Program-made: the position numbers and the translations under genes
NCBI RefSeq assembly: GCF_008039555.1
Contig: NZ_VDUW01000010.1
Coordinates: 38,901 to 102,900 of the forward strand
Source: Cerasibacillus terrae
GTDB lineage: Bacteria > Bacillota > Bacilli > Bacillales > Amphibacillaceae
Length of the DNA: 64,000 nucleotides
Reading direction: 5' to 3'
The notes under the pieces: model-generated
What the model was told of the DNA's origin: nothing
Seen by the model: the letters and a program-made list of their open reading frames with translations, nothing else
The model's database searches: none
In this document: one piece after another, positions 10,629-19,764 of the stretch
How the letters are laid out: every line of letters starts with the position of its first letter
Position numbering within the stretch: the first letter of the stretch is position 1

Positions 10629-11009
10629 ATGGAGTATGTCGGCATTGTGTTAATTTCACATAGTCCTGATGTTGTAAAGGGAATTAAAGAAATCATTCGT
10701 CAGGTCATAAAAGATGTTCCTGTTGAGGTTGCTGGCGGAACAGATGATGGAGAAATTGGAACAAGCATCGATAAGATTTCTGCTGCAATAGATACTGCCT
10801 ATACTGATAAAGGTGTCTTACTATTTTATGATCTCGGAAGTGCAAAAATGAATGCCGAACTAGCAATAGAAATAAGTGAGAAGGAAAATATATTCCTGAT
10901 CGAAGCCCCGCTTTTAGAAGGTGCTTATGTTGCAACTGTTGAATCAAGTATCGGAAAATCAATCACGGAGATTCAAAAAAGCATCATAAAACATTTTCCA
11001 ACTAAGTAA
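10629..11009 (+). CDS. dhaM: PTS-dependent dihydroxyacetone kinase, DhaM phosphotransfer subunit
   Basis: A 126-residue single EIIA-Man-like domain with the phospho-accepting His in GIVLISHSPDVVKG near residue 10. It lacks the HPr and EI-like extensions of E. coli DhaM, so it must take phosphate from the cell's general HPr and EI. GAGGAGG is 11 bases upstream. It is the last gene of dhaKLM and is followed by a strong terminator. Confidence 0.93.
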   Translation: MEYVGIVLISHSPDVVKGIKEIIRQVIKDVPVEVAGGTDDGEIGTSIDKISAAIDTAYTDKGVLLFYDLGSAKMNAELAIEISEKENIFLIEAPLLEGAYVATVESSIGKSITEIQKSIIKHFPTK

Positions 11010-11065
11010 TCATCTGGGAATATGTAGTAAATTGGAGCGTTATCAAATGAAGTTTTCAGAAATAA

Positions 11066-11110
11066 AATAAACCTGATTCATCATCCAATTCAGAATCAGG
11101 TTTATTTTTT
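11066..11110. terminator. Bidirectional terminator, dhaM / ASCH gene
   Basis: A perfect 14-bp stem (11066-11079 with 11093-11106) is followed by T-runs on the plus strand and AT-rich sequence on the minus strand. Confidence 0.85.
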
Positions 11111-11133
11111 ATAATTATTAAAATCCAGTAAAC

Positions 11134-11484
11134 TTATGCATTCACCGGAGAATATTCATGTACCCATACTCGCATTTTAGGTACCCAACGCATACCAGGA
11201 TGAATACCTAGAATCGCCTGCTTATATTCTTCAAGATTATTATAGCCTTCCTTTTTGGCATCTTCTTCTGTCACATCCCCCAAGTATTGCGGATATATGG
11301 CATCAACCTTGAAGTTTTTACCTTTTAATGTCATAACCTCACCAATATCAGCATAGATACCATTTCGACGTGTAGCAGTCTTCTGTCCATTTATAACCTT
11401 TTCAACATCTTCTGGTATTGTCACAAGCTTTTCTATTGTACAAGTTTTCTCAGGCAATGATTCGAAATTTTTTTCATGACGCAT
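11134..11484 (-). CDS. ASCH-domain protein
   Basis: A 116-residue protein of the ASCH fold, related to PUA-type RNA-binding domains. The pattern VINGQKTATRRNG (residues 32-44) is the family's substrate/RNA loop, and EEDAKKEGYNNLEEY is typical. Roles suggested for the family include RNA binding and nucleobase hydrolysis; none is shown here. The ATG is preceded by TTGGAGG. It is a single gene convergent with dhaM. Confidence 0.75.
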   Translation of the reverse strand: MRHEKNFESLPEKTCTIEKLVTIPEDVEKVINGQKTATRRNGIYADIGEVMTLKGKNFKVDAIYPQYLGDVTEEDAKKEGYNNLEEYKQAILGIHPGMRWVPKMRVWVHEYSPVNA

Positions 11485-11702
11485 AACTTCAATCCTCCAA
11501 TTTTTATACTAATGTCTATTATTATATCACTTCTTTTTAAAAAAATTGTAGACAAAATGTAGACATTTTAACAAACTGGTAAAAATAATTACTGGAGAAA
11601 CACTCAAAAACATGATAAAATATACATTTGCAAGGTAATAATAGTGTTAACCACAGGAAGTCATTTATATCTTGCAAATATAAATGGAATAGGTGGTAAA
11701 TA

Positions 11703-12683
11703 ATGGAAAAAGGAAAGAGTTATCGCGTTTTATTGTATTATCATTATGTGCATATGGAAGACCCTGAAGGCTATGCCAAGGAACATCTTCAATATTGCAA
11801 GGATTTAGGAATCAAAGGACGTATTTTAGTTGCTCATGAGGGAATTAATGGCACACTTTCTGGAACCATTGAACAAACAGATGCATATATGGAAAAAATG
11901 CGTCAAGACCCTCGATTTAAAGATATTGTTTTCAAAATGGATCTACATGATGGACATGCCTTCAAAAAAATGCATGTACGCCATCGTCCAGAATTAGTTA
12001 CACTTCGTTTGGAAGACGATATTAATCCATTAGAACAAACAGGGAAACATTTAAAGCCTGTTGAATTTTATGAAGCAATGCAAGATGAAAACACGATTGT
12101 CATTGATGCTCGTAACGACTATGAGTATGACCTTGGACACTTCCGTGGTGCGGTTCGTCCGGACATTCGTACATTCCGTGAACTACCTGAATGGATTAGA
12201 GAGAATGAGGAGATTTTAAAAGATAAAAAAATCCTCGCCTACTGTACAGGTGGAATCCGCTGTGAGAAATTCACTGGCTGGTTAAAACGAGAAGGTCATG
12301 AAGATGTAAACCAATTACACGGTGGAATTGTCACATACGGATATGACCCTGAAGTTCAAGGTGAATTATGGGATGGAAAATGCTATGTGTTTGATGAGCG
12401 TATTTCTGTACCGGTTAACCGTAAAGAACATGTCATTGTAGGTGCTGACTATTTTGATGGTACACCATGTGAAAGATATGTGAACTGCGCTAACCCAGAA
12501 TGTAACAAACAAATTCTATGCTCAGAAGAAAATGAGCATAAATATATGCGCGGTTGTACACATGAATGTCGAGTACATCCACGTAACCTATATATTAAAG
12601 AACATAATCTTTCTGAAGAAGAAGTTAATCACCGGTTAAAAGTGATCCAAGAAGAAGAAAGATTAAACAACCAGGCAATGTAA
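11703..12683 (+). CDS. trhO: tRNA U34 hydroxylase TrhO (rhodanese-family, YbfQ type)
   Basis: A 326-residue protein with an N-terminal acylphosphatase-like segment (residues 1-100), a rhodanese domain (about 125-225) with the active Cys in [12 protein letters not shown], and a C-terminal Cys-rich region (CxNPxC ... CSEEN ... CTHEC) likely binding zinc. Family members perform oxygen-dependent hydroxylation of tRNA uridine 34 toward 5-hydroxyuridine. GGTGG precedes the ATG. It is monocistronic, with a strong downstream terminator. Confidence 0.92.
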   Translation: MEKGKSYRVLLYYHYVHMEDPEGYAKEHLQYCKDLGIKGRILVAHEGINGTLSGTIEQTDAYMEKMRQDPRFKDIVFKMDLHDGHAFKKMHVRHRPELVTLRLEDDINPLEQTGKHLKPVEFYEAMQDENTIVIDARNDYEYDLGHFRGAVRPDIRTFRELPEWIRENEEILKDKKILAYCTGGIRCEKFTGWLKREGHEDVNQLHGGIVTYGYDPEVQGELWDGKCYVFDERISVPVNRKEHVIVGADYFDGTPCERYVNCANPECNKQILCSEENEHKYMRGCTHECRVHPRNLYIKEHNLSEEEVNHRLKVIQEEERLNNQAM

Positions 12684-12752
12684 AATCAAAAGCAAAAGCG
12701 ATTTTACAGGATAAAAACGTCACGTCCTGTGGCAACGCCTGTACGAATGAAT

Positions 12753-12795
12753 AAAGACGAGCAACTCGATATAAAGAGTTGCTCGTCTTTTATTA
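12753..12795. terminator. Bidirectional terminator, trhO / EamA gene
   Basis: AAAGACGAGCAACTC pairs perfectly with its complement over a 15-bp stem (12753-12767 with 12776-12790), then TTTATT. Confidence 0.88.
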
Positions 12796-12802
12796 TAGTA
12801 TT

Positions 12803-13771
12803 TTATGCCACTGGATGTTCATAACTTCTTTGATGTTTAATCACTCGTCTTTTAACTACAAAACGCTGATAAAGATTACTTAATAATAAAGCAAGTACGA
12901 TAAAAATCGTTCCAACTGTATCATATATTGTCAATTGATATCCTTGGAAAAAACCGATTATTAATGTAGTTACTGGAACAAAACTAAGAAACAACAAACT
13001 ATTGATTGGTGATAAAATGCGTACCCCTTCATTCCATCCGAGCAAAGCAATTAATCCTGGGAAAATAACCATAAAAATCATATCATAACGAACGGCATAC
13101 ATTGCTGCGAGTGTCGGTGCTTGAGTCCAGCCGGCTGCAGTTGTTAAAAGTACAACAATAGTGGCTGTGAGTGTACCATACACTAATGTAAGTGTAGAAT
13201 ATCGTAAAATGGACCAGTCTGGAAAACGGTCTCCACCCATCGTATACACAGCCCAACCCGCAACACCAATAAATAAAATTATTAAAGGAAAAAACTGCTT
13301 ATGAATCGTAAATAAAAAACCGATATCTCCATTCGTAACTACAAGAAGTACTCCAACAAATGCTAAACCAATAAATCCCAAGGTATAAGAACTCGGCTTC
13401 TTTTTTGTTAATGCCCAAATAACTAACACTGAAATCATAGGACTTAATGATTCCATAATTGAAGCGAGTAATGTACCCGTTTCTCCAAGCATTTCTTGTC
13501 CCCAAAAAATAAATAAATTATAGATAGTAAAAGCCATCGTTCCAAAAAACCAAATGAGAAATCCTTTTCCTTCCGTCTCAAAGGCCTGTTTTCCTTCTTT
13601 TATCAAAAGCAAGATAACTAAAATAATTGCTACTGGTATATAACGGAAAATAGTGAAATAAAATGAATCAATATATTGAAAGCTGTGGTTTGCAACAGGA
13701 AACATCGCTCCCCACGAAATACTTGCTGTTAATGCAAGAATAGCACCCCATACGATATTTTTCTTTTGCAA
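12803..13771 (-). CDS. EamA/DMT-family membrane transporter
   Basis: A 322-residue protein with about ten hydrophobic helices arranged as two EamA repeats; each repeat carries the family pattern near its start (ISWGAMFP at about 20; VAGWAVYTMGG at about 175). Such proteins export small metabolites or drugs; the substrate is unknown. The TTG start at 13771 is preceded by AAGGAGG. It diverges from a LysR-type regulator across a 215-bp intergenic region, which suggests that regulator controls it. Confidence 0.85.
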   Translation of the reverse strand: MQKKNIVWGAILALTASISWGAMFPVANHSFQYIDSFYFTIFRYIPVAIILVILLLIKEGKQAFETEGKGFLIWFFGTMAFTIYNLFIFWGQEMLGETGTLLASIMESLSPMISVLVIWALTKKKPSSYTLGFIGLAFVGVLLVVTNGDIGFLFTIHKQFFPLIILFIGVAGWAVYTMGGDRFPDWSILRYSTLTLVYGTLTATIVVLLTTAAGWTQAPTLAAMYAVRYDMIFMVIFPGLIALLGWNEGVRILSPINSLLFLSFVPVTTLIIGFFQGYQLTIYDTVGTIFIVLALLLSNLYQRFVVKRRVIKHQRSYEHPVA

Positions 13772-13986
13772 TCTAATAATCCTCCTTAGTCATGCTTTTA
13801 AACATCATCCTCATTAAACTATAAAATAGACATCATGTAAAATGATTAAAAGTGATAATTGAAATCACTTTTTGTGATATCTATGGGGACATGCATAATA
13901 ATTCACATCTTACTCGATATCTTATAAAATGATAGTTACTGTAATTAGTAATCATTTTATATGATACTAGAGTTAGGAGGAAATCA

Positions 13987-14874
13987 ATGGATTTAAAAGA
14001 TTTATATATTTTTCAAAAAGTAGCGGAAAAGAAAAATATCAGTAAGGCAGCAAACACACTGAATTATGTACAATCTAATGTTACTGCTCGAATTCGTAGA
14101 CTAGAAGAAGAGTTACAAACTCCCCTCTTCCATAGACATAATCGCGGAATGGTTCTAACACCTGAAGGGAAAAAATTAATTACGTATGCTGATAAAATCA
14201 TCTCTATGGTAAATGAAATGAAAAAAGTAATGCAGGATTCTGAACAACCAGTAGGAAAACTAGAAATAGGTACAGTCGAAACAGTGATAAAATTACCTTT
14301 TATTCTTTCAAAATATAATAAGCAATATGAACGTGTCGATTTATCCTTGACTTCTGGAGTAACGAAAGATTTAATTGACCAGGTCCTTCATTATAAATTA
14401 GACGGCGCTTTTGTAACTGGAAACCATAAAAGTAATCATCCCGACTTAGTGCAATATAAAGTGTTTGAGGAAGAACTTGTCCTTGTTACGGACAATACAC
14501 CTACCACTATTGAGGAAATTAAACGAAAACCACTACTAGTTTTTCGGTCGGGTTGTGGTTATCGTTCCAAATTAAGAGAATGGTTACGAGATGAACATGT
14601 GGTTCCAGAAAAAGTAATGGAATTAGGAACTTTAGAAACCATCTTAGGAAGCGTCTATTCTGGATTAGGAGTCACTTTTATCCCCCATTCCGTTGTACAA
14701 CACCATGAAGCACGAGGACTGATACAATGTCACAAATTACCAGATAAATATAGTAAAATTGATACCGTATTTATTTGTCGTAAAGAAGCATATCAAACTG
14801 CTTCATTAGAAAAATTCATCGATACACTGGAAGAATGCCAACAAGATACACGCTACCCACTTCCATTTATTTAA
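13987..14874 (+). CDS. LysR-family transcriptional regulator
   Basis: A 295-residue protein with an N-terminal winged helix-turn-helix (residues 3-60, KNISKAANTLNYVQSNVTAR) and a C-terminal LysR co-inducer-binding domain (about 88-290). AGGAGG precedes the ATG. Its divergent position suggests it regulates the EamA transporter and itself. The shared region has AT-rich dyads such as GTGATAATTGAAATCAC near 13850, a candidate operator. The ligand is unknown. Confidence 0.85.
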   Translation: MDLKDLYIFQKVAEKKNISKAANTLNYVQSNVTARIRRLEEELQTPLFHRHNRGMVLTPEGKKLITYADKIISMVNEMKKVMQDSEQPVGKLEIGTVETVIKLPFILSKYNKQYERVDLSLTSGVTKDLIDQVLHYKLDGAFVTGNHKSNHPDLVQYKVFEEELVLVTDNTPTTIEEIKRKPLLVFRSGCGYRSKLREWLRDEHVVPEKVMELGTLETILGSVYSGLGVTFIPHSVVQHHEARGLIQCHKLPDKYSKIDTVFICRKEAYQTASLEKFIDTLEECQQDTRYPLPFI

Positions 14875-14888
14875 AAAAAGCTTTATAT

Positions 14889-14935
14889 AAAAACATCCGT
14901 CAAGAAAACAGATTTCTTGGCGGGTGTTTTTTACT
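14889..14935 (+). terminator. Terminator of the LysR gene
   Basis: An 18-bp imperfect stem (AAAACATCCGTCAAGAAA and its complement with G-U pairs) ends in TTTTTTAC. Confidence 0.85.
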
Positions 14936-14948
14936 ATTATTATTATAT

Positions 14949-15104
14949 AAGCCCTGTCAGTGACCGAGCAAAAAATTATCCCCTTCGTTCGGGTCTTCAT
15001 AGGCCTCGTCAGTGACCAAACAACGAATTACTCTCTTCATTCGGGTCTTCATAAGCCCTGTCAGTGACCGAGCAACGAATCATTCTCTTCGTTCGGGTCT
15101 TCAT
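14949..15104. repeat. Tandem repeat, 3 x 52 bp
   Basis: Three contiguous units of exactly 52 bp start at 14949, 15001 and 15053. The last, best preserved unit carries an internal dyad: GACCGA and ACGAA on the left, TTCGT and TCGGGTC on the right, closing a loop of about 8 bases. No open frame or ribosome site spans it. It lies between the LysR gene and the ABC operon, where both strands end, so it is not a promoter region. Confidence 0.9.
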
Positions 15105-15132
15105 AACTCACCAAAGTAAACGGTCCTATAGA

Positions 15133-15855
15133 TTATAAAATTTTATCCAAAAAGTCTTTTGCCCGTTCTGTTTTTGGTTCCTTGAAAAATTGCGTCGGGT
15201 TTCCTTTTTCAACGAGCTTTCCATCATCAAGAAATAATATTTGATCAGCAACTTCTTTTGCAAAATTCATCTCATGTGTAACAACGACCATTGTCATTCC
15301 TGATTTCGCTAAATCTTTCATAACATCCAATACCTCTTTTACCATTTCAGGATCGAGTGCTGATGTTGGTTCATCAAATAACATAATCTCCGGATTCATG
15401 GCAAGTGCTCTCGCAATAGCAACCCGTTGTTTTTGCCCACCAGAAAGTTTATTTGGATATGCTTTAGCTTTCTCCGTTAATCCCACTTGCTCCAATAATT
15501 CCATAGCATTTTTCTCTGCTTCTTCTTTCTTAATTCCTTTCACTTTTTGTGGAGCATATGTTACATTATCCAAAACAGTCATATGAGGAAATAAATGAAA
15601 ATGTTGAAAGACCATTCCAATATTTTCACGCATTGATAGTTTGTTTATTTTAGGATTAGTTATTTTTTTTGATTGAATCCAAATATCACCTGTTGTTGGT
15701 TGTTCTAAAAGATTCAAACAACGCAAAAAGGTAGATTTCCCTGAACCAGAGGGTCCAATGATTGCAACAACTTCTCCCTGTTTAATTGTTGTTGATATCC
15801 CTTTTAAAACGGTATTATCTCCAAATTTCTTTGTCAGTTGTTCTACTTTAATCAC
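15133..15855 (-). CDS. Polar amino-acid ABC transporter, ATP-binding subunit
   Basis: A 240-residue ATPase of the GlnQ/HisP type. Walker [11 protein letters not shown]-loop [14 protein letters not shown], signature [15 protein letters not shown], Walker [13 protein letters not shown] and the switch His in VVVTHEM are present. The GTG at 15855 ([11 protein letters not shown]) is chosen with GGAGG 10 bases upstream inside the permease gene, giving an 8-base overlap. It is the last gene of the M20-SBP-permease-ATPase unit. Confidence 0.92.
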   Translation of the reverse strand: MIKVEQLTKKFGDNTVLKGISTTIKQGEVVAIIGPSGSGKSTFLRCLNLLEQPTTGDIWIQSKKITNPKINKLSMRENIGMVFQHFHLFPHMTVLDNVTYAPQKVKGIKKEEAEKNAMELLEQVGLTEKAKAYPNKLSGGQKQRVAIARALAMNPEIMLFDEPTSALDPEMVKEVLDVMKDLAKSGMTMVVVTHEMNFAKEVADQILFLDDGKLVEKGNPTQFFKEPKTERAKDFLDKIL

Positions 15856-16507
15856 TTTGACGCAGCCTCCGTTCCATATATTTCCCAATTTGTGTTAAAA
15901 GAAAAACCATCACCCAGTAAATAACACCTGCGAATAGTAGTGGTTCAAAGTTATGGAAAATTCTAGAACCAACAATTTGTGCCCGTCTCATGATATCCAA
16001 ATAACCAATAACAGACACAATAGCAGATTCTTTCGTTAACGTAATAAATTCGTTCATTAATGCAGGTAAAATATTTTTAAATGCTTGCGGCAAAATAATA
16101 TGTAACATCATCTTAGGATATGGTACACCTAGTGCTTGTGCTGCTTCTACCTGACCTCGGTCAACCGCTAAGATTCCCGCTCGGATAATTTCCGATACAT
16201 ATGCAGCTGAATTCAGACCAAATGCTAAAATTGCAGATAGAAAGGCTGATATATCATAATCAAATAATTGTGGTACAGCATAATAAATAATCATTAATTG
16301 CAGTATAAGTGGTGTTCCACGGAAAATAGATGTATATGCATCTGCAAGCCATTTTAAAAATCGGACTTTCGTTATTTTACATAAAGCGATTAAAATTCCT
16401 AACGCAAACCCAACAGAAATTGAAAAAAATACAAATTTTAGTGTAACCCATATTCCTTTTAGCATAAAAGGAATATAAGGCACGATTTGGCTGAAATCCA
16501 AATTCAT
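15848..16507 (-). CDS. Polar amino-acid ABC transporter, permease subunit
   Basis: A 219-residue HisM/GlnP-type permease with about five membrane helices. The EAA loop [24 protein letters not shown] (about residues 135-158) docks the ATPase. As only one permease gene is present, it probably works as a homodimer. GAGGAGG lies before the ATG. It is in one operon with the binding protein upstream (23-base gap) and the ATPase downstream (overlap). Confidence 0.92.
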   Translation of the reverse strand: MNLDFSQIVPYIPFMLKGIWVTLKFVFFSISVGFALGILIALCKITKVRFLKWLADAYTSIFRGTPLILQLMIIYYAVPQLFDYDISAFLSAILAFGLNSAAYVSEIIRAGILAVDRGQVEAAQALGVPYPKMMLHIILPQAFKNILPALMNEFITLTKESAIVSVIGYLDIMRRAQIVGSRIFHNFEPLLFAGVIYWVMVFLLTQIGKYMERRLRQSD

Positions 16508-16530
16508 GCCTTACACCTCCTCATTCTTAT

Positions 16531-17313
16531 TTATTCAGACAACCATTTTTCTTCTAGTTTCGCTATTTCACCGTTTTCCTCTAATTCTGTAATAATATCA
16601 TTTACTTTATCTACAAGTTCACTATCCTTTGGAAAAGCAACCGCCATTCCAGGAGCACTTTCTGTTGGATCAGTAAATCCTACCAAATCTTGTGACTCAA
16701 TATACCCTTCAGCAACCGCCTTATCCATATAACCAATATCCACACGATTAGATAGAATTTCTTGAACAACAATCCCCACATCATCTAGTGTTTTAACCTC
16801 GAAGTCATATTCCTTCGCTAGTTTTTCGGCTCCCTCAGCTTGGATGGATCCTAATTGAACACCAACCGTTTTTCCTTTCAAATCTTCTAAACTCTTAATC
16901 TCACTGTCTGGTTGACTAATAAATATTTGCCCATCACTATAGTAATCCTTTGAGAATTCAACGTTTTGTTTACGTTCCTCAGTCGCATTCATTCCTGCAA
17001 TCGCCATATCTGCACGGCCTGCTTGAAGTGAACCGATTATTCCATCAAATTTCATATCTTCAATTTGTAACTCCATTCCTAATTCTTCTGCAATCATGTT
17101 CGCTAAATCAATATCAAATCCGATAATCTCTCCTGCTTCATTACGTGTTTCAAATGGTGGAAACTCTGCTGCAGTAACCATCGTAAGGATCTCCTTATCC
17201 CCTTTTGTCTCATCTTTTGATGTTGTTTCCTTTCCACCATCTTCTGTACCACATGCCACAATACTCAAAATCACAAACATAAAAATAATTGATTTTAATA
17301 AAGCCTTTTTCAT
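16531..17313 (-). CDS. Amino-acid-type ABC transporter substrate-binding lipoprotein
   Basis: A 260-residue family-3 solute-binding protein. A lipoprotein signal peptide ends in the lipobox LSIVAC (Cys about residue 21), so it is membrane-anchored outside. The binding-fold hallmarks GFDIDLANMIAEELG and FDGIIGSLQAGRADMAIAGM follow. The ligand is not readable from sequence, but the coupled amidohydrolase suggests an N-acylated or amide compound. Its ATG overlaps the stop of the M20 gene (ATGA). Confidence 0.88.
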   Translation of the reverse strand: MKKALLKSIIFMFVILSIVACGTEDGGKETTSKDETKGDKEILTMVTAAEFPPFETRNEAGEIIGFDIDLANMIAEELGMELQIEDMKFDGIIGSLQAGRADMAIAGMNATEERKQNVEFSKDYYSDGQIFISQPDSEIKSLEDLKGKTVGVQLGSIQAEGAEKLAKEYDFEVKTLDDVGIVVQEILSNRVDIGYMDKAVAEGYIESQDLVGFTDPTESAPGMAVAFPKDSELVDKVNDIITELEENGEIAKLEEKWLSE

Positions 17314-18497
17314 TGTTCTACCCCTTTACCTGCTGTATTTTTTATTGTTTGAAACTCCTTTTTAATTGCTTCTAATAAATCTTTATCTGTTAATACATCA
17401 TAGCCAGTGCAAGCTAACGCAAGTGCACCATCTACCAATGTTTGATGCCCGTCTTTAGTTATTGTTTGATTTGCAAACTCCTTTGTATGTGCAATCAATC
17501 CCACTTTATTCAATCCAATATATGGGTGGATTGCTGGTACCACATGACTCACGTTCCCCATATCAATGGAACCAGAAGCAATTCTTTCATCTTGAATCTT
17601 CTGTGATGATATGTCTTGTAAATTTTTTGTAAAAATATCTGATAGGGTTTGGTTTGTAATCATGTTATCGTAACTTAGTTCATAGTTCGAAATGGTCAAT
17701 TTGGTACCTGTCATCTGGGCTGCTCCTTCGGCAATATTATTCACCTTTTTCACCACTTCATCTAAGAGAGAGCGTGTTTCAGATCGAATATAAAATTGTG
17801 CAATTGCTAAATCTGGTACAACATTTGCTGCTTTTCCTCCTTCTGAAATAACTCCGTGAATTTTTACACCTTCTGGTAGATGTTCACGTAATGCATTAAT
17901 ACCATTAAATAATTGGATGACACTGTCTAATGCATTGATTCCTTTTTCTGGAGATGCAGCAGCATGAGCGCTTTTTCCATTATATTGAAATTGAATGGCA
18001 TCCATTGCTAAGGATTCACCGCTTTTATAAGATTGATCACCCGGATGAACAATTAATGCTACATCCACATTTTCGAAAATTCCTTGTTCACTCATTGCCA
18101 CCTTTGCACCGTTTGTTTCCTCAGCAGGAGTACCTAATACAATGACCTTTCCTCCTGTTTCATGAATCAATTTACTTAGAATAATTCCTGCACCAACACT
18201 CATTGTACCTATTAAATTATGTCCGCAACCATGTCCTACAACTGGAAGGGCATCATATTCAGCAAGAAAAGCTATCGTTGGTCCTTGTTTTTCAGATTGG
18301 AATTGAGCTTTAAAAGCAGTTGGGCGATTAACCACTCCCTTTTCCACTTGAAAATGATGATTTTCTAACAAATCAGTAAGTAAAGCCATTGATTTATATT
18401 CTTCATCCCCAAGTTCCGGATTCTCATACAAATAATCACTTATATGAATAAGATCCTGCTCCAATTTATCCAATTCCAACTGTAGTTTTGCTTTCAT
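17310..18497 (-). CDS. M20-family amidohydrolase (AbgB-like), first gene of an ABC uptake operon
   Basis: A 395-residue zinc-dependent M20 hydrolase. Metal-site motifs are GHGCGHNLIG (about residue 90) and the catalytic Glu pair in TPAEETNGAK (about 126-135); a dimerisation-domain segment lies around 165-285. Relatives cleave aminoacyl, acyl-amino-acid or p-aminobenzoyl-glutamate amides. Translational coupling to a polar amino-acid ABC importer suggests that the imported compound is hydrolysed in the cytoplasm. The ATG at 18497 is preceded by GGGAGGG; a GTG 9 bases upstream falls in that site. Confidence 0.85.
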   Translation of the reverse strand: MKAKLQLELDKLEQDLIHISDYLYENPELGDEEYKSMALLTDLLENHHFQVEKGVVNRPTAFKAQFQSEKQGPTIAFLAEYDALPVVGHGCGHNLIGTMSVGAGIILSKLIHETGGKVIVLGTPAEETNGAKVAMSEQGIFENVDVALIVHPGDQSYKSGESLAMDAIQFQYNGKSAHAAASPEKGINALDSVIQLFNGINALREHLPEGVKIHGVISEGGKAANVVPDLAIAQFYIRSETRSLLDEVVKKVNNIAEGAAQMTGTKLTISNYELSYDNMITNQTLSDIFTKNLQDISSQKIQDERIASGSIDMGNVSHVVPAIHPYIGLNKVGLIAHTKEFANQTITKDGHQTLVDGALALACTGYDVLTDKDLLEAIKKEFQTIKNTAGKGVEQ

Positions 18498-18650
18498 TAT
18501 ATACACCCTCCCGAATATTTATTAGTTTATATGTATATTTATACCATAATTATGCATATAAATGCAAGTTAATTTTATAAAATTATATAATAATAGACAT
18601 AAATTATCATGATGTAATTAGGAAAAAGGATTAGAAAAAAATAAAAAAAT

Positions 18651-18698
18651 AAAAAAAGTCAGATAGTCCATTGGAAGTTGTACTATCTGACTTTTTTT
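18651..18698 (-). terminator. Terminator of the glycerophosphodiesterase gene
   Basis: GTCAGATAGT (18658-18667) pairs with ACTATCTGAC (18682-18691), and T-runs flank both sides. It stops minus-strand transcription before the M20 operon. Confidence 0.85.
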
Positions 18699-18759
18699 AT
18701 AAATGAAATCATTCAAGCTTAATTTTTATCAGTCCCAGCGCCTCTATTAGAAAATCAAT

Positions 18760-19617
18760 TTATTTTTCTATACGAAGTAATTCCTTTGTATAAGAGATAT
18801 CATCTGTAAAATAACCGTCTACATTAAATTGATTTATTCGCTTTTGTTCTTGTTTTTGGGTATCTAAGTCATTAAAGAAAACATGAACTTGTTTTCCTTT
18901 ACGATGTAATGCATTAATATTTTTTATGTTAACATCCATTGATTCCATCCCAATAATTGGAAATTCTGATGTTTCTGCTTCTTTGAGATCAAACTTTCCC
19001 TTGCTAAATAAGAGAGTTAATGGGACATTTGGCTCTAATTCTTTAATTCTTTCTAAACTTTTTTTAGAGAATGATTGGATAATGACTAGTCCTTTATCAA
19101 TTAAATCGTATTCACGTAATATTTCTATTAAAGTATCCTCCATCATTGCTTCACCATTAATTAACCTTGTCTCAATATAGTAATGCTCAGTATCTGTAAA
19201 TGTTTCTATAATTTGTCTTAATGTTGGTATTGGTTCTACATTTGTTTTATTATTAAATACTTCTATGGTTTGAAGGTTCTTTAAATCCTTTAAATCATAA
19301 TCAGAAACCATCCCTGTTCCATTTGTTGTCCGATCAATCGTTTTGTCATGCATTGCTACAAGTTCTCCGTCTTTTGTCATTCGTAAATCTATTTCTAAGG
19401 AATCTACTCCATCTTGTGCTGCTATTCTATAGGCTAAAAGTGTATGTTCATTCATTCGATCATTTGCACCACGATGTGCAATAATCATTGGTTCTTCCAA
19501 TACAGCAGGTTCCACAACCTTTTCCTTTCTGACTTGAAAGTATATTGCGATAAAACAAATCATAATGATTAGGAAAGTAGGCAAGATTATTCTTTTGAAC
19601 ATAAGATTGGCACTCAC
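18760..19617 (-). CDS. Membrane-anchored glycerophosphodiester phosphodiesterase
   Basis: A 285-residue GDPD-family enzyme. An N-terminal hydrophobic anchor (about residues 8-27) places the domain outside the membrane. The catalytic core shows IAHRGANDRMNEHT (His and Asn/Glu of the HRG motif) near 46, the metal ligands in LEIDLRMTKDGELVAMHD near 75-95 and TTNGTG. It hydrolyses glycerophosphodiesters to glycerol-3-phosphate and an alcohol, the substrate of the adjacent Ugp-type importer. The GTG start lies just past the ugpB terminator. The name ugpQ/glpQ would be a functional guess. Confidence 0.88.
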   Translation of the reverse strand: MSANLMFKRIILPTFLIIMICFIAIYFQVRKEKVVEPAVLEEPMIIAHRGANDRMNEHTLLAYRIAAQDGVDSLEIDLRMTKDGELVAMHDKTIDRTTNGTGMVSDYDLKDLKNLQTIEVFNNKTNVEPIPTLRQIIETFTDTEHYYIETRLINGEAMMEDTLIEILREYDLIDKGLVIIQSFSKKSLERIKELEPNVPLTLLFSKGKFDLKEAETSEFPIIGMESMDVNIKNINALHRKGKQVHVFFNDLDTQKQEQKRINQFNVDGYFTDDISYTKELLRIEK

Positions 19618-19623
19618 TCACTT

Positions 19624-19676
19624 TATAAAAAGGGCATGTCAGATAAAGCTTACATACATTTATCTACATGCCCTTT
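19624..19676 (-). terminator. Terminator between ugpB and the phosphodiesterase gene
   Basis: AAAGGGCATGT (19629-19639) pairs with ACATGCCCTTT (19665-19675), with an inner AGATAAA/TTTATCT stem, then TTTTTAT on the minus strand. It ends about 7 bases before the phosphodiesterase start codon. Confidence 0.85.
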
Positions 19677-19764
19677 GAATATACTTGCTTTTAATGTATT
19701 TAATGTATTTATTCAATCTTTATACTATGAACATCATAATTATTTTATATGAATCAATATAGGA

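Noticed and set aside
15133..18497. B. subtilis-type yxe (S-2-succinocysteine) operon
   Set aside because: Only the ABC importer and an M20 enzyme are present. The monooxygenase and acetyltransferase genes of that operon are absent.
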